In this document: positions 1 through 8,018 of the stretch, one piece after another
How the letters are laid out: every line of letters begins with the position of its first letter
Position numbering within the stretch: the stretch's first letter is position 1
IMG/VR virus record: IMGVR_UViG_3300047121_000414
Coordinates: 1 to 45,380 of that record
Length of the DNA stretch: 45,380 nt
Origin: a virus
Strand: one strand, 5' to 3'
Notes under the pieces: model-generated
What the model saw: only the letters and a program-made list of their open reading frames with translations
The model's database searches: none
Told to the model about the DNA's origin: nothing
Translations under genes and position numbers: made by a program

Positions 1-334
1 GCTCCGGCGGTCTGGTGTTGTCGAGGACATCGGCGGTCCAGCACCTCGGGAGGTGCGGCCCCTGCGACGGCTCCGGCGGTCTGGTGTTGTCGAGGACATC
101 GGCGGTCCAGCACCTCGGGAGGTGCGGCCCCTGCGACGGCTCCGGCGGTCTGGTGTTGTCGAGGACATCGGCGGTCCAGCACCTCGGGAGGTGCGGCCCC
201 TGCGACGGCTCCGGCGGTCTGGTGTTGTCGAGGACATCGGCGGTCCAGCACCTCGGGAGGTGCGGCCCCTGCGACGGCTCCGGCGGTCTGGTGTTGTCGA
301 GGACATCGGCGGTCCAGCACCTCGGGAGGTGCGG
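1..334. repeat. 69-bp tandem direct repeat array, four full copies plus a partial fifth
   Basis: Copies begin at 1, 70, 139, 208 and 277; the fifth stops at about 334 and all look identical. Each unit holds the dyad GCACCT-CGGG-AGGTGC, able to form a 6-bp stem with a tetraloop. The unit length is a multiple of three, so several frames stay open through the array, and coding cannot be judged from openness alone. Role unknown: iteron-like replication or partition site, recombination remnant, or the repetitive C-terminus of a gene that continues from the other end of a circular map. The array runs off the window edge, so the true copy number is unknown. Confidence 0.95.
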
Positions 335-340
335 AAACGG

Positions 341-377
341 ACGCGGCCGCGGAAGCTATGCGCCCCCGCGGCCGCGT
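341..377. terminator. 12-bp inverted repeat downstream of the minus-strand Gp88-like gene
   Basis: Perfect 12-bp arms, ACGCGGCCGCGG at 341-352 and its complement at 366-377, flank a 13-nt loop. The hairpin lies about 20 nt past the stop of the minus-strand gene at 399. On that strand it is followed only by CCGTTTCC, so the T-tract is poor. It may be a terminator or an RNA 3'-end stabiliser. Confidence 0.45.
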
Positions 378-398
378 TGTCTGCTGGTTTGTAGGCTT

Positions 399-1322
399 TC
401 ACGATTGCAGAATCGGCAGCGCGGCGCCCCCGTGGGCAGGATAGACAACATCGATGTGAGCAAGCGCACAAGCGCGGCACGAACCACATTTTGCGCCGGC
501 GCGCCACTCGGCTACTTCGGTCTTTGTCCGGCCGCGCTGGTAGGCTTTCAGCCGCGACAAGAACGAAACCCGAACGGCCGGACAAACAATCGTTTTCCGG
601 CCGGTGTGCTGCGCCCACGCGGCCGCGGCGGCCGCGGCGGCCGCGAGAACACGCAAGCGCCGGTTCGGTCCGGCGGGTTCCGTTTCACCGGCCGTGAAAG
701 ACACAGGACCGTCCGGGATTCGATGCGCCGCGATTGTTTCGGCGCACATATTCGCGGTCTGTAGGCTTTCGCGGACCGTTGCAATATCCCCCACAATTTC
801 ACGATAAAATCGCGCTTTCGCGGCGCTTTCCACTGGGATATGGATTCGATCGCGGCCGGACCTGCTGGCAACGTAGGCCACAAGCGCCCGGAACGAACGA
901 ACGAACCGCGAATCGGCAAGCGCTTTTTTCCGGGAAGGTAGGCTTCCGTCCGTTGAAAAACGAACCCACGGCCGCGGCGCTTTCCCGTAAAGCGCTTCCC
1001 GCTCTAGTTCGTGCTGCGCCCGCTGGGCAATGATGGATGCGGGCAGCCGTTCGTGGCGCGCCAGCTTGTCGCGCAACTGCGCCCGGTCGTGGCGCTTTTC
1101 CAGGATTGCAGCGTAGCAAAGATCCGCGGGGTTCGCGGCCGCGTTAGGGTGCTCGGGATGATGCCGGCAGGACCGCTCGCAGTTCGCGCCGCCGGACAAG
1201 CCGAAATTGATAGAGGCCGAACCCGGAACACCTTTGCCGAACGAACCGAGAACCGCGAAAGCGCCCGCGACATACTGCGCCACAAGGCCGGGGATTTTTT
1301 GGAGAGTCTGCACGAATGACAT
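399..1322 (-). CDS. Cys-rich Gp88-like phage protein (putative)
   Basis: A 307-residue reading with protein-like character on the minus strand. The N-terminal part has a Gly/Ser loop followed by C-x3-C and a later LCYA motif. The middle carries WVRFSTDGSLPS and FVRSF. The C-terminus has a CPA motif and the Cys cluster KCGSCRACA followed by a VVYPAHGG segment. This order recalls the phage Gp88 family, whose function is unknown and whose cysteines may bind metal. A run of nine alanines is encoded by a GCGGCC microsatellite near 620-648. Base use (CGGCCG, GCGG) differs sharply from the rest of the phage, a sign of separate origin. The start at 1322 has only AAAGG directly upstream; in-frame ATGs at 1352 and 1451 are alternatives. 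It is the only minus-strand gene outside the integrase region. Confidence 0.6.
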   Translation of the reverse strand: MSFVQTLQKIPGLVAQYVAGAFAVLGSFGKGVPGSASINFGLSGGANCERSCRHHPEHPNAAANPADLCYAAILEKRHDRAQLRDKLARHERLPASIIAQRAQHELEREALYGKAPRPWVRFSTDGSLPSRKKALADSRFVRSFRALVAYVASRSGRDRIHIPVESAAKARFYREIVGDIATVRESLQTANMCAETIAAHRIPDGPVSFTAGETEPAGPNRRLRVLAAAAAAAAAWAQHTGRKTIVCPAVRVSFLSRLKAYQRGRTKTEVAEWRAGAKCGSCRACALAHIDVVYPAHGGAALPILQS

Positions 1323-1335
1323 CCTTTCGAGTTGA

Positions 1336-1366
1336 GAACATCGGCCGAACATCGGCCGAACACCGG
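1336..1366. repeat. 11-bp iterons GAACATCGGCC
   Basis: GAACATCGGCC occurs at 1336-1346 and 1347-1357, with a degenerate third unit at 1358-1366. The period is one helical turn. The iterons lie just upstream of the start of the minus-strand gene at 1322, between it and its likely promoter, so an operator or initiator-binding site is possible. Confidence 0.6.
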
Positions 1367-1400
1367 AAAGCCTAGCAGACTCTCCGGCCGCGACAAGCCT

Positions 1401-1430
1401 ACTATCGGCAATCGGCCGCGGAAAAGTTAA
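1401..1430 (-). promoter_or_regulatory. possible minus-strand promoter for the Gp88-like gene
   Basis: Read on the minus strand, TTAACT (1430-1425) is followed after 18 nt by GATAGT (1406-1401). The start point would fall near 1394, upstream of the 11-bp iterons and the gene at 1322. This is pattern matching only. Confidence 0.3.
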
Positions 1431-1649
1431 CTCGGCGCCGACCGGACACATGGTAAATAAGAACGCGGCGCCGAAACCCTACGTTTCAAGGCGCGCCGCG
1501 CGGCGCCGCATCATCGGCCGCAGGAATCGTGGGGAAAATACAACACCCCCCAGGGGTGGGGTATACGCCGTCGGGCGCGATCGGGCGGCAGACCGCTTGT
1601 CCCCAGCCCCGCAGATTCGCGGAGGTATGACCTATTTGCTCCCCGGCGA

Positions 1650-1668
1650 TTTTCGCCTTTCGCGAAAA
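1650..1668. other. hairpin TTTTCGC/GCGAAAA
   Basis: Seven-base arms at 1650-1656 and 1662-1668 pair across a CTTTC loop. It lies just before the terminator hairpin at 1678-1699 and probably belongs to the same transcription-insulating region. Confidence 0.5.
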
Positions 1669-1677
1669 TGGGAAAAC

Positions 1678-1699
1678 CACGGCTATTCGCCGTGTTTTT
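1678..1699 (+). terminator. rho-independent terminator upstream of the terminase genes
   Basis: The stem CACGGC/GCCGTG (1678-1683 with 1689-1694) closes a TATTC loop and is followed at once by TTTTT (1695-1699). AAAA precedes the stem, so it may act in both directions. It would stop transcripts entering the packaging module from the left, and it argues against starting the terminase small subunit upstream at 1668. Confidence 0.75.
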
Positions 1700-1754
1700 C
1701 GACGGTTTCTGGACTCCTTTGCGGCGGCGGCGCTCGAGAGCCTACGCTGGTGTC

Positions 1755-2246
1755 ATGGTCAGAGGCCCAGCACCAACGCCGAAGCACATCCTCTCGATGA
1801 GAGGGTCGAAGGATGCCAAGTACCGCGAGGAACTCGGCACGCCGGCCACCGCCCTGCCCGAGCCGCCGGAGTGGCTGCGGCCCTCGGCGAAGGCAATGTT
1901 TCGTCTCGTCTGCGAGTTTACACAGCAGATGGGGACGTTATGTAACTCTGATACCCAGGTGATCACACGGTACGCGATCGTCTGGGATAAGTGGCAAGAG
2001 GCCGAACAGCAACTCGCCAAGACCGGCGAGTGCTGGCGAGAAGTTCTCGCCCCCGACGGCTCCCTGCGGTTCTGCCGGCCGACGAAGTGGCAGTCCCAGA
2101 GCAACCATTGCCACGAGCAGCTACGGCAACTGGAAACCGTCCTGGGCCTCACCCCTGCCGACCGCACCCGCCTCGGGTACGGTGCGGTGAAGGTGGTCAA
2201 CGACCCCGTGGACGCCCTCTTTGACAACGACGCAGCGACGGGTTGA
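1755..2246 (+). CDS. terS: terminase small subunit, P27-type
   Basis: 163 residues. The N-terminus VRGPAPTPKHILSMRGS follows the P27-family pattern (Gly-Arg-Pro-Pro-Thr then a short helix and RG). The rest is helical with conserved Trp and Gln residues, and the gene sits immediately before the large subunit, the standard order. The protein recognises phage DNA and loads the packaging motor. The start at 1755 fits the family N-terminus; an in-frame ATG at 1668 would put a terminator hairpin inside the gene. No Shine-Dalgarno precedes 1755, so leaderless initiation is possible. It overlaps the next gene by 26 bases. Confidence 0.82.
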   Translation: MVRGPAPTPKHILSMRGSKDAKYREELGTPATALPEPPEWLRPSAKAMFRLVCEFTQQMGTLCNSDTQVITRYAIVWDKWQEAEQQLAKTGECWREVLAPDGSLRFCRPTKWQSQSNHCHEQLRQLETVLGLTPADRTRLGYGAVKVVNDPVDALFDNDAATG

Positions 2247-3732
2247 CATCCGCGAGTTCGCGCGGCTGCTGAAGCATACGGAGTCCCCGTTCACCGGCCA
2301 GCCGTTCATCCCGGCTCCCTGGCAGGACGAGTACCTCGACGCCCTCTTCAACACGAAGCGGCCGGACGGACGCCGCCAGTACCAGCGGAGCCTGCTGGCA
2401 TTGCCTCGGAAGATGGGCAAGACCGCGATGTGCGGCGTGATCGGCGCCTACGAGGGGTTCTTTGGCGAGGCCGGCGGCCAGATTCTCATCGCTGCCGGGG
2501 ATCGGAAGCAGGCGAGCCTCCTGTTTACGGCGTGCTCGAGGTACATCGAATCCTGCCCCGGCCTGCTGAAGCGGTGCAAGATATACAAGAACTCCATCGT
2601 CATCCCCCACAAGCAGAGCACGATTCAGTTCCTTTCCTCCGAGCACAAGGGCAAGCACGGCTACAACCCGAGTCTTGTCGTCGTAGACGAGTATCACGTT
2701 CAACCCAACCGGGATTTGGTCGATGTGCTGGAATCGGGTATGGGTGCGCGAGCCGAGCCGCTCGTCATCTATGTGAGCACGGCCGGCATGGATCGCGTCG
2801 GCCCCTGCTATGACGAGTGGCAGCGGGCGCTGAAGGTCAGGGACGGTCTGATCGACGATCCGACGTTCCTGCCGTGCATATTTGCGGCCCCCGACGATGC
2901 CGACCCGTTCGATGAGGCCACCTGGCGAATTGCCATGCCGAACTACGGCGCGACGGTGCGGCAGGAGTTCATGGAACGCGAGGCGTCGCTCGCCCGCGAA
3001 AGCGTCGTCCAGGAGATCAAGTTCAGGACACTGTACCTGAACCAGTGGGTGTCAAACGGGGCAAACCGCTACTTCCGCACCGGCACCATCGACAAGTGCC
3101 TGACTCCCACCAGGCCCATCGGTGACCGCATCGCCTACTGCGGCCTTGACCTGTCGAGTAACACCGACACCACGGCGTTCGTCGCCGTCTGGCAAGACGA
3201 TGACGGATCGGTCGACGTTCATGCGCATCTCTTCATCCCCGAGGAGAACGCCGACAAGCCGGAAGCGCCGTATCGGCAATGGGCCAAGGATGGATTCGTT
3301 ACACTAACAGAAGGCGATCTTGTCGATTTTGACGCGGTTCGGAACTACGTCCTCTCGTTTTGCGAGAAGAACGCAGTCCGCGCCGTGGCTATTGATCGCT
3401 GGAATGCCACGCATATCACGACCCAGTTGGTCGCTGAAGGGATTGACGTCAAGCCCTACGGACAGGGCTACGCCAGTTTGTCAGCGCCTACGAAGTTGCT
3501 TGAGGCGCTGGCGTTGGGAGGCCGGCTCCGACTCGGTGACAACAAGGCGATCGCCCTCCACTTGAGCAATATGCAGTGCCGCGTCGATGACGCCGGGAAC
3601 GTCAAGCCTACAAAACAACACTCTCACGCGACCGCAAGGATCGACGCCGCCGTGGCCTTGATCATGGCCTTGGGCCTCGCCAGCGGCGAAACCCACGGCC
3701 CCGAGGAAGACCCGAAACTGGTGGTGTTCTAA
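2221..3732 (+). CDS. terL: terminase large subunit
   Basis: 503 residues, about the usual length for the HK97-like (Terminase_1) family. The ATPase half has a Walker A variant LPRKMGKT near residue 60-67 and a Walker B LVVVDEYH near residue 155. The nuclease half has the acidic GLDLSSNTDT near residue 305 and a late HATARIDAAVALIMA segment. The enzyme translocates DNA into the prohead and cuts it. The start is TTG at 2221, overlapping the small subunit in another frame, which suggests translational coupling. Portal follows four bases after the stop. Confidence 0.95.
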   Translation: MTTTQRRVDIREFARLLKHTESPFTGQPFIPAPWQDEYLDALFNTKRPDGRRQYQRSLLALPRKMGKTAMCGVIGAYEGFFGEAGGQILIAAGDRKQASLLFTACSRYIESCPGLLKRCKIYKNSIVIPHKQSTIQFLSSEHKGKHGYNPSLVVVDEYHVQPNRDLVDVLESGMGARAEPLVIYVSTAGMDRVGPCYDEWQRALKVRDGLIDDPTFLPCIFAAPDDADPFDEATWRIAMPNYGATVRQEFMEREASLARESVVQEIKFRTLYLNQWVSNGANRYFRTGTIDKCLTPTRPIGDRIAYCGLDLSSNTDTTAFVAVWQDDDGSVDVHAHLFIPEENADKPEAPYRQWAKDGFVTLTEGDLVDFDAVRNYVLSFCEKNAVRAVAIDRWNATHITTQLVAEGIDVKPYGQGYASLSAPTKLLEALALGGRLRLGDNKAIALHLSNMQCRVDDAGNVKPTKQHSHATARIDAAVALIMALGLASGETHGPEEDPKLVVF

Positions 3733-3735
3733 GCG

Positions 3736-5376
3736 ATGCCTGACTTCGACGACGAAAACATCGGCGACATCCTGGAGTTGCGATCCAGCCTCTCCCGCGT
3801 CTTCGAGGAAATCGTCGAGAACAACAAGACGACGGCCGGCGTCACCGTCAGTCCCGAGAGCAGCCTCCAGTGCAGCGCGGTACTTTGCTGCGTAAGAGTG
3901 CTATCCGAAAGCATCGCGTCGATGCCCTTCAACCTCTACCGGCGTCTGCCGGGTGGAGGCAAGGAAATCGCCGAAGACCAGCCGCTCCAGGAAGTCCTCG
4001 CCTACCAGCCGAATGACTGGATGACGAGTTTCGAGTGGCGGGAGTGGATGATGAGCCAGTTGCTCCTCTGGGGCAACGCCTACTCCCTCATCAAGCCCGG
4101 CCGCCGCGGGGCCGTCGATCAACTGATCCCCCTGCACGCCAGCCGGATGAAGATCGTCCGGCTCGAGAACGGCCGGCTCCAGTACCAATACACCGAGCCG
4201 ATGCAGGCCGAGCCGAAGAAGTACCGGCAGGATCAGATTTTCCACCTCCGCTGGCTCTCGAGCGACGGCGTCACCGGCTACATCCCGATCTCGCTCGCCA
4301 AGGACGCCATCGCCCTCGCCAGGGCGACGGAACTGCACTCGAGCGCGTTCTTTGGCAACGGCGCCCAGACGGGGACGTACATCGAAACCGACCAGCCGTT
4401 CAAGCCTGACGCGCTGCGGAACTTCAAGAGCCAGTGGGACGACGCCCACCGCGGCCCGACCAAAGCGTTCTCCACCGTGGTCATGCCCTTCGGCTTCCAC
4501 AAGAAGAACGACCCCGTCAACAACCAGCACGCGGAGCTTATCGCCACACGCCGCTATGCAGTCGAAGAAATCTCGCGCGGCTATCGGGTGCCGTTACATC
4601 TCCTCGGCGATTTGAGCAACGTCCGCTACAACTCCGTCGAGCAGTCGGCCATCGACTTCGCGACGTTCTCGCTCATTCCGCACTGCCGGCGGTGGCAGTT
4701 TGCCGCCCGTCGCGACTTGATCGCGGACTCGGCCAACTACTTCGTCGAGTTCGATATGTCGGCGCTCATGGCCGGCGACTACCAGGCCCGCTCGCAGTTT
4801 CTGCGAGAGATGTTCAACATGGGCTGCTTGAGTGTCGACGAAATCCGCGGCCAGATCGGCTACAACCCGCTCCCCGACGGCCTCGGCAACAAGCGGTTTG
4901 TCCAGGTGAATATGCAACTCCTGGACGCCTTCACCGTCGAGAATCCGACGGGCGCGCCCGGCGAGCCGGCGACGGACGCCTCCAGCGATGACAGCATGGA
5001 CGATGACGCCGACGAGCAGGAGGCCACCGACGGCAACGACGGGCCGACGCCTGCGGACGCCGCCACCAGCGACCGCTCCGCGGCCGAGGTGCTCTTCCGC
5101 ACGACGCTCCGGCGGCTCGCGGCCGTCGAGGCCGACGGGATTCTCGAGCGCCGCAACAAGCCGGGGAAGTTGCAGGCGTGGCTCGAGGCCCACGAGCAGC
5201 GGATGAAGACCGAACTGCTGGACGCCGCCAAGGCCACTGGCCGCGACATCGAGGCGTTCGTGCTTGCGTGGATGGAAGAGACGAGAAACCGCCTCCTGGA
5301 GTGTCACCGCTCCGGCAGGCCGTATGAGGAGGCGACGAAGTCATGGACGGATCGTGCGAACTTGAGCGACGCCTGA
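3736..5376 (+). CDS. portal protein, HK97 family
   Basis: 546 residues. The first 400 or so match the HK97 portal pattern: an early segment with SSLQCSAVLCCVRVLSESIA, the WMTSFEWREWMM region, DQIFHLRW, and RYAVEEISRGYRVPLHLLG. Twelve copies would form the ring through which DNA enters the head. The C-terminus is unusual: an acidic low-complexity linker from about residue 405, then a helical tail of about 100 residues, which makes the protein longer than typical HK97 portals. It overlaps the protease gene by 34 bases. Confidence 0.93.
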   Translation: MPDFDDENIGDILELRSSLSRVFEEIVENNKTTAGVTVSPESSLQCSAVLCCVRVLSESIASMPFNLYRRLPGGGKEIAEDQPLQEVLAYQPNDWMTSFEWREWMMSQLLLWGNAYSLIKPGRRGAVDQLIPLHASRMKIVRLENGRLQYQYTEPMQAEPKKYRQDQIFHLRWLSSDGVTGYIPISLAKDAIALARATELHSSAFFGNGAQTGTYIETDQPFKPDALRNFKSQWDDAHRGPTKAFSTVVMPFGFHKKNDPVNNQHAELIATRRYAVEEISRGYRVPLHLLGDLSNVRYNSVEQSAIDFATFSLIPHCRRWQFAARRDLIADSANYFVEFDMSALMAGDYQARSQFLREMFNMGCLSVDEIRGQIGYNPLPDGLGNKRFVQVNMQLLDAFTVENPTGAPGEPATDASSDDSMDDDADEQEATDGNDGPTPADAATSDRSAAEVLFRTTLRRLAAVEADGILERRNKPGKLQAWLEAHEQRMKTELLDAAKATGRDIEAFVLAWMEETRNRLLECHRSGRPYEEATKSWTDRANLSDA

Positions 5377-6491
5377 TCGGCGAAGTGCCGGGGCTGGTTG
5401 TCAAGCAGGACGACAATGGCCGCACGGTCATTCGCGGCTACGCCGCCGTATTTGAATCCGAGTCGCAGGACTTGGGTGGCTTTGTCGAGATCGTGGAACG
5501 CGGCGCGTTCGACGACGTCATGCGGTCGAATCCCGACGTCTTTGGCAAATACAACCACGAGCGCGTCATCGGCCGCACCACCAGCGGCACGATGCGCCTG
5601 ACAGTCGACGAGCGCGGCCTGCGGTACGAAATCGACCCGCCGCGGTCGGCTGCGGACGTCGTCGAATTGATCGAAAGAGGCGATGTGCGCGGGTCGAGCT
5701 TCGCCTTCCGCTCGAAGCCAGCAGACGAGTCGTGGACCCGCGACGCCAACGGCCGAATGATCCGTCGGATCAAGAAGTTTTCGTATCTCGGGGACGCCGG
5801 CCCCGTCGACACCCCGGCCTATCTCGCCACCGAAACCTACGTCAGCAAGCGGGCCATCGAAATGGCCCTCGCCGAGAACACCAAGGCCGAGGAGCCTGCC
5901 GATGAGCAGCGAGCGGATAGCGCTCTGGTCGAAGATTCTGTCGCGGCTCCTGAAGCCGAAGCGGACGCCGCCCCCGAAGACGGTGCGGTGGCGGCCGGCG
6001 ATGAGGAGCGTGCCGCCGTCAGCCTCAAACCTACGGCCGGAATGGCCTCGGCGGCTCGACGAGGTCTGAAACTCCACGAGGAAGGCAAGTCTGGCGACGG
6101 CCTGAAGCCGGAGACGGTGGCCCGCGCGAACCGCCTGGCCCGCCGCGAGGAGATGAACGACGACTGGGTTCGCGAGATGAATGCCTGGTTCGCGCGGCAC
6201 GAGTCGGCGAGCAAGTCCCCCGGCTGGGACAAAGCCGGCGAAGAGAAGCCCGGCTTTGTGGCGTGGCTCTTGTGGGGCGGAAATGCCGCCAAGAACTGGT
6301 CGGCACGCAAGGTCAAGGAGATGGAGGGCGAGCGTGATCTGTCGATGATCGACGAAGAGCGAGACGTCGACGAAGAGTCGCTCGAGCCGAAGCCACTTGC
6401 CGTCATAGTCTCTGCGTCGACGGATGACTTCCAGTCGAAGATCGCGTCGCTCAAGGCAACGATGCTGCGGACTCACTTGCACGGCAAGTAG
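5343..6491 (+). CDS. HK97-family prohead protease with C-terminal extension
   Basis: 382 residues. The N-terminal 170 form the prohead serine protease: RGYAAVFESESQDLGGFVE, a KYNHERVIGRT segment with the likely catalytic His, and VRGSSFAF with the likely catalytic Ser. The protease cuts the scaffolding delta domain of the capsid protein during maturation. The rest is an acidic linker followed by a helical domain with ARRGLKLHEEGKS, MNAWFARHES and WLLWGGNAAKNW motifs, a module I recall from several phage head proteins but cannot name. Family members are often only about 200 residues, so the fusion is notable. The start overlaps portal and follows GAGGAGG. Confidence 0.9.
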   Translation: MDGSCELERRLIGEVPGLVVKQDDNGRTVIRGYAAVFESESQDLGGFVEIVERGAFDDVMRSNPDVFGKYNHERVIGRTTSGTMRLTVDERGLRYEIDPPRSAADVVELIERGDVRGSSFAFRSKPADESWTRDANGRMIRRIKKFSYLGDAGPVDTPAYLATETYVSKRAIEMALAENTKAEEPADEQRADSALVEDSVAAPEAEADAAPEDGAVAAGDEERAAVSLKPTAGMASAARRGLKLHEEGKSGDGLKPETVARANRLARREEMNDDWVREMNAWFARHESASKSPGWDKAGEEKPGFVAWLLWGGNAAKNWSARKVKEMEGERDLSMIDEERDVDEESLEPKPLAVIVSASTDDFQSKIASLKATMLRTHLHGK

Positions 6492-6497
6492 TCCGTA

Positions 6498-6516
6498 CCC
6501 TACAAATCAAGATATA
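6498..6516 (+). promoter_or_regulatory. CTAC-N7-GATATA element before the capsid gene
   Basis: CTAC (6500-6503), seven bases, then GATATA (6511-6516), directly after the protease stop. It is one of at least eight copies of the same two-part motif at operon joints. If GATATA is a -10 element, transcription would start near 6523 and give the capsid gene its own strong late transcript with a structured leader. Confidence 0.45.
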
Positions 6517-6520
6517 CGCC

Positions 6521-6649
6521 CTGCGAAGGATTTCGCAGGGAGCAGTGCGAGCGACTTGAGGATTCATTTCGCGGCGCGCTTGCGGGCAAACCACCCGCCG
6601 GCCGCCGCACCTTCGCGATTGGCCGGCTTCACAAGGAGCAAGGCCAATC
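6521..6649 (+). promoter_or_regulatory. structured leader of the capsid gene
   Basis: The 130 bases before the capsid gene have three inverted repeats: CTGCGAA/TTCGCAG (6521-6527, 6532-6538), GCGGG/CCCGC (6582-6586, 6594-6598) and GCCGGCC/GGCCGGC (6597-6603, 6621-6627), the last two mutually exclusive. AAGGAGC lies 10-15 bases before the ATG. Such leaders can stabilise abundant mRNAs. The first hairpin could also attenuate read-through from upstream. Confidence 0.45.
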
Positions 6650-7999
6650 ATGGCGAGCAACCTCAAGCGTCTTCAGGACCGTGCCGCGGCGATCGCCGCC
6701 CGGATGACCGAACTGGCCGATGTGGCCGAGCGTTCGGAGGATCAGACCGCGGAACTCCGTCGGCTTTCCGACGAGGCCGACAAGGTCAAGTCCGACCTGG
6801 AGTTCGAGGGCAAGCTCGCCGCGAAGGAGCAGGAACTCCGCGCGGTCGTCGAGGCTGCGGCCCCGGCGGCCCCCGCCGCCCCCGTGGCTGCCGAGCAGCC
6901 CAAGAAGGTCGAGATTCGGGCGATCAACCCGCATCACTCGACCCTGCGTGCGTTCAACGACGGCCCCGATGCCGTCGAGAGCGCCTACCGGTGCGGCCGG
7001 TGGATCAAGGCCACCGTGTTCAAGAACGAGTCGGACATCCGGTGGTGCCGTGAGCACGGCGTCGAGGCCCGCGCCCTCAACGAGGGCAGCAATTCGGCCG
7101 GCGGCAGCCTGGTGCCGGAGGAGTTCGCCGCTCGCGTGATTCGTCTCGTCGAAACCTACGGCACCTACCCGGGCGCCGTCGAGAACGTGTCGATGAGCCG
7201 GGACACGATGGTGATCCCGAAGCGACTGTCGGGGACGACCGCTTACTTCGTGGGCGAAGGCTCCGCAGTGACCGAGAGCGAGCCGACCTACGGCAACGTG
7301 TCGCTCGTCGCCAAGAAGTTGGCCGTCGGTTGCCGGATGAGCACCGAGGTGGTCGAAGATACCGCTGGCGTGGTGTCTTTGGCCGACGCAATCGCTACGG
7401 AGTTCTCGACCTCGCTGGCCTTCCGCATCGACCAGTGCGGCTGGATCGGTGACGGCACCAGCCAGTACGGCGGCATCAACGGCGTCATCAACAAGATCAA
7501 CGACGGCACGCACACCTCTTCGGTGGTGTCGGCCGCCTCGGGCAACACGGCGTTCGAGACGCTGGACATCGAGGACTTCCTGGCCGTGATGGGCAAGTTG
7601 CCCCTCTACGCCCGCCAGGGAGCGGCCTGGTATGTGTCGCCGGCCGGCTACGCCGCGAGCATCGCCCGCCTGAAGTACGCGGCCGGTGGCAACACCGTCG
7701 AGAACATCGGTGCGGCGGCTGGCGAGTCCTTCCTCGGCTACCCCGTGCGGATGGTGCATGTAATGAACAGCACCCTCGGTGCGGACGCCAGCAAGGTGAA
7801 GGTGCTCTTTGGCAACCTCTCCCTCGCCTGCATCTACGCCCGGCGTCGTGACTTCTCGGTGCGGCTGTTCGATCAGGTCTACGCGACCACCGACCAGCTC
7901 CTGCTCCAGGGAACGATGCGGTTCGATTCCGTTGCCCACACCCTTGGCACGACTTCGGAGGTCGGTCCCGTGATCGCTCTCCGTTCGGCCGCCTCGTGA
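6650..7999 (+). CDS. major capsid protein, HK97 fold
   Basis: 449 residues with the standard HK97 gp5 layout. The first 75 or so are a charged coiled-coil delta (scaffold) domain, followed by an Ala/Pro linker and the mature capsid from about residue 95-145. GGSLVPEEFAARVI near residue 150 starts the P-domain pattern; AYFVGEGSAVTESEPTYGNV and MSTEVVEDTAG follow, and WIGDGTSQYGGINGV is typical of the family. Hundreds of copies build the head after the upstream protease removes the delta domain. The leader is long and structured and the Shine-Dalgarno is good. The next gene follows after 19 bases. Confidence 0.96.
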   Translation: MASNLKRLQDRAAAIAARMTELADVAERSEDQTAELRRLSDEADKVKSDLEFEGKLAAKEQELRAVVEAAAPAAPAAPVAAEQPKKVEIRAINPHHSTLRAFNDGPDAVESAYRCGRWIKATVFKNESDIRWCREHGVEARALNEGSNSAGGSLVPEEFAARVIRLVETYGTYPGAVENVSMSRDTMVIPKRLSGTTAYFVGEGSAVTESEPTYGNVSLVAKKLAVGCRMSTEVVEDTAGVVSLADAIATEFSTSLAFRIDQCGWIGDGTSQYGGINGVINKINDGTHTSSVVSAASGNTAFETLDIEDFLAVMGKLPLYARQGAAWYVSPAGYAASIARLKYAAGGNTVENIGAAAGESFLGYPVRMVHVMNSTLGADASKVKVLFGNLSLACIYARRRDFSVRLFDQVYATTDQLLLQGTMRFDSVAHTLGTTSEVGPVIALRSAAS

Positions 8000-8018
8000 T
8001 AACAGGAGCCTCTGAAGC

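Larger units (their letters stand above)
1323..1754. other. 430-bp divergent intergenic region
   Basis: No convincing gene is seen between the minus-strand gene and the terminase small subunit. The stretch holds 11-bp iterons near 1336, palindrome-rich DNA (CGGCCG, GCGCGC), GAAAC-CCTAC-GTTTC near 1485, ACCCC-CCA-GGGGT near 1543, and two hairpins at 1650-1668 and 1678-1699. It separates two divergently transcribed units and could also carry a packaging or replication site, which the sequence alone does not show. Confidence 0.6.

Noticed and set aside
1-334. CRISPR array
   Set aside because: Repeats are directly adjacent without unique spacers.
15-764. Plus-strand open reading of 249 codons over the repeats
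   Set aside because: Open only because the 69-bp unit is a multiple of three and GC-rich; it runs opposite a better minus-strand gene and has no ribosome site.
1668-1754. Upstream ATG of the terminase small subunit
   Set aside because: Adds 29 residues that match no family pattern and are encoded by a terminator hairpin; the family N-terminus begins at 1755.
1742-1758. CTAC-N7 motif before terminase
   Set aside because: GCCTAC is present but the bases seven further on are TCATGG, the start codon itself; not counted as a copy.
1450-1800. Plus-strand 116-codon reading in the intergenic region
   Set aside because: Arg- and Pro-rich without protein-like pattern, no ribosome site, crosses the terminator and the terminase start.
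5304-6482. Long minus-strand reading of 392 codons
   Set aside because: Antisense of the prohead protease, an effect of GC-rich codon third positions.
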